Assembly (NCBI GenBank): GCA_002917075.1
Contig: NTMA01000050.1
Coordinates: forward strand, 62,001 to 126,000
Reading direction: 5' to 3'
Source: Hawksworthiomyces lignivorus
Taxonomy: Eukaryota; Ascomycota; Sordariomycetes; Ophiostomatales; Ophiostomataceae
Length of the DNA stretch: 64,000 nucleotides
Every line of letters starts with the position of its first letter. Position 1 is the stretch's first letter. The translations under genes and the position numbers were made by a program. This document shows positions 55,307 through 64,000 of this stretch, piece after piece. The notes below the pieces were generated by a model. That model had not been told where the DNA came from. It was given only the letters and a program-made list of their open reading frames with translations, and made no database searches.

Positions 55307-58209
55307 TCAGAGCCACTTCACCTTGGCGACGTGGTCCGCCTTCCTGCGCGTGGGCTTGATGTAGCCCAGCGCGCGCATCTCCGCCAGCCCCTGGTAGAAC
55401 TGAACCAGGTGCTGCCGCTCGCGGATGTCGTCGCCGTCTTCTTCGCCTTCGCCTTCCATGTTGGCGTCGCCGGCCTTGCCGTCCTCTTCGTCGTCCTTAT
55501 TTTCTGCCACCACCGTCTGGAAGGCCTCCCACAGGTCGGCCACGTTGATGAGCGGGCCAGCCTCTTGGTACAGCTGGTACAGGATGGCTGTCGCCGGCAG
55601 CGTGGGCTGGATGCTGCCAGCGGACTGCGGCTCGTCGCCGCCCTGCCGCCGACCGCCCTTCTTCTTCCTCCCTCCCTGGGGCCCGCAGCACGCGCACGCG
55701 AGGTAGTCGTGCGGCCGCGCCAGCGCGCGCTCGAGCACGACGCCCGGCTTGGGGATGAAGACGTCGCGGTACGGTGTGCGGGCGTCGTAGAGCCAGATCT
55801 CTTGCAGCCACAGGCGGCCGCTGTCCGGCCGCAAAGCGGCAGAGGGGGCACGCGCATCGCGCCTTGCCGGCTCGGCCGGCTCGACGTCAACCACGGCTGC
55901 GACGGCGGCCACTGCGGCGTCCACCAGCTCCGTGAACGCCTGGTCCTCCTCCGTCAGGGCCGCTGAGTCGCGGCTCAGCTGCACCTTCTGGGCGACCACG
56001 GTCGTGCGCAGCACCTTGCTCTGGCTAGTGTACTTGCTCCGCAGCTGGGGCGGCCCGCCGCCGACTACACCGCCGACACCGTTGCGGGCGGCCCGGCTCT
56101 TGCTGTGGGCGTGGTTGTCCTCTACTTTCTTCTGCAGCGCCTCCACTTGCTCGGCAATGTCTGCCAGCTTGGGGACGAGATCGCGCCAGGCCTTTTCGTG
56201 CGCGTCGTTTTCACCATTGCCCTGAGCAGGTTCGGCGGTGACAAGCCCGCCGTTCTTGTCTGCTTCCACCGCCGTGATAAGACGTTGGGTGAGTGCAACC
56301 AAATCCGGTGCGAGCATCCGGCGGATACCGTGCGTCATGGCGGATGCAATGTAGGTGCCATCATCCTCCCGGTCAGCAGCCTCGCCACCCTCTAGCGTAG
56401 CAATGTATAGCTCCGTCAGCGACTGCCCTGCAAATACGCCACTGGCCCGCGCCAGCTTCAGAGCCCGCAGCAGGCGCAGCGTCCACCGTCTCTGACGCGA
56501 CAGCTGCTCTACGATGGCGTCGCGTAGGGGACCGTCGTCTTTGTCGTCTAGTAGTGCCATAGCCTTGTCAGTTTCGCCGGCCGCCACCAGCGCCTCCACG
56601 TGCCGGCGAAAAGAAGGCAGCTGGCGGACGGCGTAAACGTACTCGGAGTTATCCTCGAGAAAAGCCGGTGTGAATTCCCGCAGCAAGACACTCAGGGGGT
56701 TGCCGTAAAAGTAGCACATATAGGCGTACTGTATTGTTAGCGGGGCGATTGCACGGGAAACTAGAATAGCAGAATAAAAACGGAAAGAAGAATACCTTTA
56801 ACGAGTTCACAAAGATGGACACGCCCGTGACTTGCTCCTCCTGCCGCTCAGCGAGGGTGCGCAGCAGCGCCGGGCCCAGCCGCAGTGGCACGTCGGCGGC
56901 GGAGACGGCGCACTCGACCAGCCGGTCCAGCACGGCCGCGGAGGGCGCGACGTCGAACTGGGCGGCGGCGAGGCGGTGGGCGGCCTGCTTGGGCAAGCGG
57001 GCCTGGAAGAGGTCGACGGAGGTGGCGACGCCGAACACCAGGACAAAGGGGATGCGGTCCTGCCACGAGTGCAGGAAGGCGAGGAGGTCGGCCAGCAGCG
57101 CCGCGTCAAAGGCCTCGCTGTCCTCGAACGCGACGACGATGCGCGCGTCCGACGCAGACGCAGATGACGCAGAGGTCGACACAGATTCGTGTATGGCGGC
57201 GGAGACAGCCTCGAGATCGTATGCGAGGTACTTGCGGCCCTGGCGCTGACGTTAGCAAAAAACTAACCTCACTCTAGGCTGCAGGGGGTTGAGCTGGAAC
57301 TACTCACATCCCGTGCAACGACATCTTCTTCTTCGGCATCGCCGCCTGCCGTGGGCGCTGCTGCTGTGGCCACTTGGACAATCGTCTTGAGAGCCGCGCG
57401 CAGATTGGGCGCCTCTGCCGCGCGGAGACGCACCAGCCGACGGACGGACCGAGAGCTGTTGCCGCTGTCACCCTCGCTCTCGCTCTTAGCCAGAGATTCG
57501 GCCAGCTGCTTGAAGAGCAGCATATCTGTCGTGGCAGCTGGACCGAGAATGACAAATGCGGCTGGCAGTTTCGTTCTACTGTGTATTAGCAGGTGATTTG
57601 CAAAACTGCCAAATAACATAACATAAGCCTACTGTATTGGCTTGCTTATAAAGCTCATGACCGCATCAAGGGTCGCCTGGTTTGCATCATGCAGGACTGT
57701 CTAAAGGACCGTTAGATGATCAGAAGCTTTGGTTTTCAAGAGAAATAAAATGTCATAGTTACCTGGATACGCGCGTCCAGCCGGGCCCAGGTAGACTCGT
57801 AGAGTTGCTGCCGCTGGGCTACAAAATCTGGCTTCTCACGGCCCTGAAGCAGCACTGGGAATGCTGCGAGAGAGCTCTCGCCGCTTCCCTTGTCCTCTTC
57901 TTGCTGATCTCCGTGGTCCTGGTCCCTGTCGCCCTTCTTCCCCTTGGCTGTTCGCCTCCGCTTTGATGCGGACTCTTGACCATCTTCCCGCCCCTGGCGT
58001 TTTCGCCCATGGCGGGATGGTGTAGAGGTAGAGGCTGCTGCAGAATGCCCTGCACCGTCTTCTTCATCATCTGACGGATTGAAAATATAGGCAACCTTTT
58101 ATTTGTTTAGCAACAGTGCCTCAGCGGTATGAGTTTGAATTCTAGAGAGATGCCGTACCTTGCGGACAATGCTGGTCTCCGCATCGTCACCCGCAGCCGC
58201 AGCCGCCAT
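55307..58209 (-). CDS. ORC3: Origin recognition complex subunit 3
   Basis: Six exons: 58159-58209, 57763-58095, 57633-57700, 57308-57578, 56796-57239 and 55307-56728. Introns are 63, 67?-62, 54, 68 and 67 bp class, all with GT donors and AG acceptors; exact edges follow from the listed exons. The product is 862 residues. Orc3 is an AAA+-like subunit of the complex that marks replication origins. Diagnostic parts are V-A-Y-I-F-N-P-S-D-D-E at the start of exon 2, V-A-Q-R-Q-Q-L-Y-E-S-T-W, A-A-F-V-I-L-G-P-A (Walker A-like position), V-V-A-F-E-D-S-E-A-F, P-F-V-L-V-F-G-V-A-T-S-V, and the junction V-N-S-L-K|Y-A-Y-M-C-Y-F-Y-G-N-P-L-S-V-L. The C-terminus ends with a winged-helix-like segment. Exons 1-4 are short and were found by phase and motif. 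Confidence 0.92.
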
Positions 58210-59454
58210 ATTTATAAGAATTTATACGAATCTCACAAAACCTTGATACATTTAGAAAGAAAGAAAGTTCGTCTCTAGAAGTACAGCTCTCATAAACTGA
58301 GATTTGAGATTTCATAAGCTTTTTTGGCTGCTACTGAGATGAGTGGTTGTTTAATTAGCCCCTTTAGCAAAACCGCGTCGCGCGTCTCGCAGGGCGTGAA
58401 TTGTGAGGGACGCCACACTAGAACACCGCCACATCTTCGCTGTAAGCCTACAGTATTCCCATTAGCTGTCTTCCATGAGCATCTCTACATCTGCTACAGG
58501 AGAGTCTGCGTTTATTCGTATTTTTGGTATTTGATCATGTTTTATTCTCTGCTATATTTCATAATTCGTTACTTTAACGTCCTGGAATCTGTGGAATTTC
58601 TAACATATCACTGCTGAAGCAGCACCTAATTTTGAGCCAATTCATTAAGACCATATCCTTCTAGAAACATCACGAAATAACAGCAGAACAAAGAAACATA
58701 CATTTTTCTGGCCACAAACAGGAAACCAACTTCGTGTGCATTTGACGTTCGTGACAAGCAAAAGCGATAAAAAAATAATACCTTATAGTTACAAAGAAAA
58801 AACATAAGCAAGGGTGTCTATAAAGAAAAGCAGCGACGACGGCAGACAAAGAGATCTGTAGAAGTAATGGACCACAAAGCACTCCGGTGGACAGTGAATT
58901 GGAGTGAAAAGTCGCCAGCAAACCATCTTGTCTCTTCTGTTTTCCGACTTCACTATTCCGATCCGTGTGCTTTCCCTCGTCCCGCTGCGTCGCCTTCTTG
59001 TCTTCCAACCCAAGCGGAATGCTCTTCATTCCTTTCTTTCCTGTTTCTCCAGAGACGAGCGATATCGACGTCCAACGATGTCCAACGACAGCCATATCGA
59101 CTTTTGTTTTGCATTGTTTTTGTTGTTATTTGTTATCAAAGGTGACGTTTTGGACAGTGCCCGCTGCATTTTGAGAACCATCCGCCTACACCTTACCGAC
59201 CTAGACCCTTTCCCTAAAAAAGATTGCATCACATACAAGGAGAAATAAAGAAAACACAAGCCAACAGATGAAGCAAAATCAAGCAGCAGCAGATGACAAG
59301 AGAAGAGACACTAGACAGCAGAAGAACCATGTCAAAAGATTAAAAGAGCCAAAAGAAACATAATTGAAGAAATGCGATCCGCCTCTTGTTCGGTCGCGAG
59401 AGATTGTCATGTGTATATGCGCCGCGTGGGCGCAGCGCTGCGTTGTTGCACCAT
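58210..59454. other. Intergenic, no gene recognised
   Basis: 1.24 kb between tandem minus-strand genes, A/T-rich. Several overlapping ORFs of 60-140 codons on both strands near 58670-59250 have no family resemblance and appear to be chance. Confidence 0.5.
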
Positions 59455-62356
59455 TTATGCTGCTGCTTCGATGGCCGCAGGCTAGTGGAGCGTGTTAGCA
59501 CCAGTCGACCAAGACACGTTTGTTCTCTTCTGGAATGGAACATACCTTTTCCTTTGGCTTGTCGTGCTCATCTGCGGCTTCTGTGCTGTCTTTGGCCTTG
59601 GCGTCGTCCGACAGCTTCTCTGCGTCCTTCTTGACGCCGTTGGCCTTGGCTTCCTCCTTCGCCTCCGCGGTGCCGTTGGTGCTGGTCCCGTTGGCCGGCG
59701 CCGACTCTTTCGTCTCCGGAGCAGGCTCGGCTGCCAGCATCTTGTTCCACTGCTCCAGGAGGGCTTGCGACCGCGGCTTGAACTTGAACTCCTCTTCGCG
59801 AGGGATGGTGTCGATCTTGAGGATGGCCTTGAGGACCTTGTTGATCTTGGTCTCGCGGATGACGCCGACTTCCAGGTCAGGGAAACCCTCGAGCTTCGTC
59901 AGATAGTCGGACACGAGCTTCATCTCCTCTTCCTTGGGGGTCTGGTCGCGAGTGAGGAGACCCTTCTGGATCTTGTGTCTCAGGAACAAAACCTCTTTCT
60001 GTAGGCATGGTTAGCGGACATGGTCAGTTTGCTCTTGGAAAGAAGGCGATGGGGAATGACTCACGGCCTTGCGACGTCGCTTCTCCTCGGGCGACGGCTC
60101 TTGCTCGGCTGGCGCCGAGGCCTCCTTGGCCTTTGCCTCGTCCTTGGACTTGGACTTGGACTTGGCATCCGACTTGGCGCTCTTGGATGCGGACGGCGTG
60201 CCGTTGGACGCGGATCCGCTCTTGGGCGTGCCGGAGGATGTGATCTTGATTTTAGGCTTCTTCACCGAGTCTGACCGCTGGGGGGTGCGAGCGTCCTCCT
60301 CGGCCTTGCGCTTCTTGGACTTCTTCTGGGCGGCGGATGGCTCTTCATCGTCGTCTTCCGGCACGTCCAACATGTCGACGTCCTCGTCCTTGGCGGCCTT
60401 CTTGGAGGCAGACTTCTTGGGCGTGGCCAGGGCGGCCTGGCGCTTGGCCTCCTCGGCCTGCTCGGCTAGCTCGAGCTCCTCCTGGAACTGGCGTAGGAGG
60501 TCCTTGTAGTAGCTCAGGGGGTGGCTCTCGGCGGCGAGCTGGTGGGCCTTCTGGAGGTCCTTGCGCATCTTGTCGTTGATGGCATCGAGGACCTTCTCGG
60601 GGTCGAGGTCGTGCATGTCCTGGTTAGGCACCCAACCGCTTGGGGAAGCTGTTAGCACCAATAGCGCGTCAACATGACCGAGATGGCCAGGATGGCCAAG
60701 ATGGCCAAGATACCACTTGTCGGATTTGGGAGAGGTCGGGAACTTACAATTCATTTGTGTACAGGTACATGACGGGGAATGTGCGGTCTGCAGCGCGCTT
60801 GCCGCCGTCGGCATAGTCTTCGCGGTAGGTGCCGTCCGGGCGCGCCGCCGTCACGGGACGCGTCTTGATGAGAGTCTGCGGCAGCATGTCCTCGTCGCAG
60901 ATGACGACGGGCCAGGCCGGGTAGCCCTTGAGCTTGACAAAGTAGTGGTCGCCAGGCTTGGCGTCCAGATGGACTATCCGGGCCTTGGACTGCTTGCGGT
61001 TCAGCTTCTGGCCAGTGGACTTGCGGCGCGCCGCTGATGAGGACGCCTTGGTAGGCTTGGCAGGTGTCGACACCGCAGCAGCGTCGGCGGCGGCGGTAGT
61101 CTCGTCGCCGTTCTTCTCCTCTTCCTTCTCGCCATCCGCCTTTGCTGCGGGCGCGTCGTCCTTGGCCTCGGCGTCATCGGCACGCGTCTCATCAGCAGCC
61201 TTTGTCTCGGCATCGGCAGCGACCTTTTCGCCATCAGCCTTCTTCGCGTCGTCGACGGTCGCATCAGCAACGGCCGGCGTCCCCGTCGGCTTGGAAGCTT
61301 CGGGCGCAGCAACAGCTGCCGGCGCAGTGCCCTCGGTCGCGGCGTCCGTCATCGCGATGTCAGTGCCTTTTTGAAGGTCAACGGGGGTGCTGAGTTCAAC
61401 TGAGACGCGATGAAACGGAACGAAGGAAAGAAATTGATGGTTAGCTTCGATGCTTGGTTGATTTTTTTGGTTGTTTGGGAGAGGTTGCTTTTTTGTGTGC
61501 AGTGTGGCTTTTCGCGTGACGTGGGGAAAAAGGAAATGCGCGCGTGCTGGAGGCAGAGATAGGTACTGTAGAGAGGGAAGGAGCAAGAAGGGAAGGCGTG
61601 AGTGGTTGGGGTCTAGCAGTAATTAAAAAGAGGAAAAAAAATAAACGGGGAAAGAGCGAGGGAGACACGGGAAAAAGGACGGGACTGCGATTGAGTGGAG
61701 TGCTAATGACAATAAAGAATTAAAAGAAAAAAAGAAGAAAAAAAAAAGAAATGGCAGGGGAGAACGAGCAGCAGAGAGGAAAAGAGGAAGGAACAGACAG
61801 AAAAGAGACAGAGACAGGTAAGAAAATGAGCCAATCAAGCAATACCTTTGGTTGAAGCAGGGGTGCTTCTGGTGTTGTCCACTTCTGCCTTGGTGCCCTC
61901 TGTGGAAGGACCAGTCAGAGTGCTTCCTGCCGTTGCAGTATCTGCACCCTTGCTCGCACCTTCCGTTGCGCCTTTCGTTGCACCTACTTCCTCTTTCTCT
62001 GCGGCGGCAGCTGTGGCGCGGCCTGCGCTTCCCTTTTCATCAGCGTCGGAGCTCAATGGCGCAGCAGAGGGAGCAGCAGCAACAGCAGACGCAGATGCAG
62101 ATGCAGTTGCCGTTGCAGATGCAGATGCAGATGACGCCTGATCAGCTTCGATGATGTCGCTGGCAGTTTGTTTGTCAGTGTTCTCTTTGTCGCCCGCAGC
62201 TGTTTGGTTGGCCGTTTCTTGGGCGGCGGTTTTGTTGTCGCTGATGATGTTGCTGGTGCTGGTGCTGTTGCTGGTGCTGTCAGAACCACTGGTAGTTTGC
62301 TGGTTCGGTTGACTGTTGGCCGGCACAGCAGACGCGGTTGAGTTTGAGTCGGCCAT
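59455..62356 (-). CDS. PWWP-domain chromatin protein with TFIIS/LEDGF-like helical domain
   Basis: Proposed exons: 61846-62356, 60748-61399, 60065-60638, 59546-59998 and 59455-59481; 738 residues. The last exon codes only P-A-A-I-E-A-A-A. The PWWP domain (H-Y-F-V-K-L-K-G-Y-P-A-W-P-V-V-I) reads histone methyl marks. It is followed by F-G-W-V-P-N-Q-D-M, Lys-rich low complexity and a helical module (G-F-P-D-L-E-V-G-V-I-R-E-T-K-I-N-K-V-L-K-A-I) like TFIIS N/LEDGF domains. A nuclear chromatin role is likely. Exon 1 and its 446-bp intron are less certain: the phase fits (K-V-E-L-S-T-P), but a start at 61352 (M-T-D-A-A-T-E-G) would give a 552-residue protein. The N-terminus is Ala/Ser/Thr/Asp-rich in either model. 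Confidence 0.82.
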
Positions 62357-63707
62357 GGTGGAGAAGATGCACCAAGAGAAACGACAAAAGTATAGAATGC
62401 TCCCTAGAAATGACTTCCAAGCTGTTTCTCTCAAGGCGACCTTAAAAAGTCCCGTTCGAACAATCACTCTGTGCTTGCTACTCTGCAAGCTTATAAAACG
62501 CCTCGTCCGATATCCTACGCAGCAATGGGTGGGTTGTCAACCAATTCGGTCGCAGCTCCACCAGCTCCAATAGATATAACCTGCGTCTTCTATCGTCCCG
62601 TTAGATGCGCCGATTTCGATAAGGCCACACGGAGGGACAATTGGACTTCGCTGTCTATATCGCTGGCTGGCTGTAGGTTGCAAACAATACTGGACTCTGA
62701 TAATACGGCGTAATTACCAAGGTCGCCGTCTCTCTAAACCTAGATAGCGCGATCGCAAAGGTCAGCAAATGACGGTGGTGGACGGCAGCCGACTGGCCGT
62801 TTCGTGGGGTGGTTCGCTGAGTCTGATACGAGGATGCGCCGAAGAGCGGCAAGCTTCAGATGATGGAAAAGAAGAGATGGAAGTTAGGAAATGGCAGATG
62901 GAATGGATGAGATTGGAGGCAAAGAAGGGGAAAAAAAAAAGAAAATAAAAAGGCAAACTATATTGATCATTAAGCATATTACATACGAACTACACGCACA
63001 CTACAAAGAATGTGTCCCCTCTCGAAAGTTGATTGCCAAGTCACGTTATTTCTACGAGTATTACGGAAGCTGGAGTGGTAATGGTGGTGTGCAGACCTGG
63101 ATAGTTCTTTCCTCTTTTCCCTCTCGCTGACTTGCCGTTTTTGCGCGATCGACAAACTCCGGAGAGCGAAACAGGACGTTTGCTCGCTCTTGCCTTGCAA
63201 GGGCGGGAAACGGTCGCCCTTTCCTCTCAGAGAAGCTCCATTTTCGCCGTCGCGGCGCAGAAGCTTGTTGGCCCGTGCACCGTCGTCCCAGCCATCAGAA
63301 TTACCCGCACACACGTGAGGCGCTTGTCATCATCGTTCTTAGTCAGCAGCCTCACACTCATGGCATCCTGTCGTGACTCTCTGACTGCCAGCCACCACTT
63401 GCAAACGACGTGGAACATCTTAGCTCCTGGCACAGGCGAGGATGCATGGAAGAAGTGCTCTGCTCGCGCTCATGGCGGTGGTTCGTGCCGTGTGAGAGCA
63501 CCTTGAATAGGAATCCTTGGATACCATTGAATTAAAAATAAGAAATAGACTGCTGAACGCCTCCGTACCGTAGTGTACAGAAAAAGAAAACACAAAAACA
63601 CATAAAACTAAATCGAAAAAAAAAATAACAAAAAATAATGGCACAGTTCTTTTGTGTAGACCATCTCTCGTAGACTCCCTAAGTTTGTCCTTTCCGTTTT
63701 TGTCCCT
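62357..63707. other. Intergenic, no gene recognised
   Basis: 1.35 kb between the PWWP gene start and the BRR2 stop. ORFs of 60-125 codons (for example 63132-63506 plus) show no family resemblance. An A-rich tract lies near 62928-62950. Confidence 0.5.
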
Positions 63708-64000
63708 TTACTCGCTCTCGTCTTCGTCGTCCTCCTCGCTGCTGTCCTCGTCCATGCCCTCTGCCACCGTCACCGTGAACGACGGGTCCTGGTCCACGCC
63801 GACGTAGCTGTCGCTCATCAGGTACAGCTTGAACGTGTGCTCGCCCGCCTCCGGCAGCTCCACCGCCATCTTGAGCTGCAGCGCCTTGCGCCCGATGGTC
63901 ACGCGCCGGATGGCCAGCAGCGTCTTGGTGCGCTCCTCGCCCACCACGAGCCACCAGCGCTCGAGCCGCTGGCCTGGGAAGAACGGGCAGTGGACGGACG
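63708..64000 (-). CDS. BRR2: Brr2 spliceosomal RNA helicase, C-terminus (5' part outside window)
   Basis: The minus frame is open from the window edge to a stop at 63708 and codes about 97 residues. They match the end of the second Sec63/C2-like domain of Brr2: H-C-P-F-F-P, W-W-L-V-V-G-E-E-R-T-K-T-L-L-A-I-R-R-V-T, G-E-H-T-F-K-L-Y-L-M-S-D-S-Y-V-G-V-D-Q-D and an acidic tail. Brr2 unwinds U4/U6 during spliceosome activation. The helicase cassettes lie beyond the window. Prp3, the U4/U6 protein released by this reaction, is also in the window but about 48 kb away. Confidence 0.88.
   Translation of the reverse strand, partial: SVHCPFFPGQRLERWWLVVGEERTKTLLAIRRVTIGRKALQLKMAVELPEAGEHTFKLYLMSDSYVGVDQDPSFTVTVAEGMDEDSSEEDDEDESE

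Noticed and set aside
62471..62713. 80-codon ORF upstream of the PWWP gene
   Set aside because: No family resemblance or splice context; lies in the presumed promoter.
1..64000. Transposons, CRISPR arrays, secondary-metabolite cluster
   Set aside because: No transposase or reverse-transcriptase motif, no spaced direct-repeat array, and no polyketide or peptide synthetase; amidase, GH12 and GMC genes are too far apart to form a cluster.

Overview
This window is nuclear DNA of a filamentous ascomycete (Pezizomycotina, probably Sordariomycetes). Most genes carry short (54-155 bp) GT-AG introns, coding sequence is strongly biased to G/C in the third codon position, and T-rich/A-rich tracts separate the genes. 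The gene set (HET-domain protein, PWWP/TFIIS-like protein, DUF1746 protein, GMC alcohol oxidase, GH12 glucanase, intron-containing tRNA-Pro) is fungal. The species cannot be fixed from the sequence alone.

Layout. 1-4 kb: the 3' part of an amidase and a secreted GH12 glucanase (minus). 4-8.8 kb: a gene-poor block with one doubtful truncated reading frame at 4568. 8.8-18.5 kb: housekeeping genes, namely uracil-DNA glycosylase (minus), an Mtm1/SLC25A39-type mitochondrial carrier (minus), the U4/U6 snRNP protein Prp3 (plus) and an FBX9/Pof7-like F-box protein (plus). 18.5-25.4 kb: a hairpin repeat, a type II membrane O-fucosyltransferase-like protein (minus), a tRNA-Pro(CGG) with intron, and a HET gene broken by frameshifts. 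25.9-33.6 kb: a G-patch/DUF4187 protein, a large mitochondrial PPR protein, Rcl1 and a DUF1746 protein, in alternating convergent and divergent pairs. 33.6-39.3 kb: a more accessory stretch with a lower-GC Gfd2/YDR514C-type DEDD nuclease-fold protein and a GMC alcohol oxidase. 40-64 kb: housekeeping genes again, namely cytosolic Phe-tRNA synthetase alpha, the mitochondrial arginine-specific carbamoyl-phosphate synthase large chain, Npl4, Sec66/Sec71, a conserved hypothetical, Orc3, a PWWP protein and the C-terminus of Brr2 (cut by the window edge).

There is no operon or gene cluster with one shared pathway. Functional links are loose: splicing (Prp3, Brr2 and possibly the G-patch protein), replication and repair (Ung, Orc3), ER proteostasis (Sec66, Npl4), and amino-acid supply under general control (Phe-RS and CPS large chain, both with Gcn4/CPC1-type sites upstream). 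The most notable observations are: a long basic, N-terminal-extension-like reading frame upstream of the nuclear start of Ung; a HET gene whose frame breaks inside a run of nine G; an 80-bp near-perfect hairpin repeat; two GC-AG introns; a Gfd2-like nuclease with an Asp-x-Asp first motif and unusual composition; and an alternative long first exon for the PWWP protein. I found no clear undescribed multi-gene system. Exon boundaries were set by hand from splice signals, reading-frame phase and family conservation; in every spliced gene the total length is a multiple of three.
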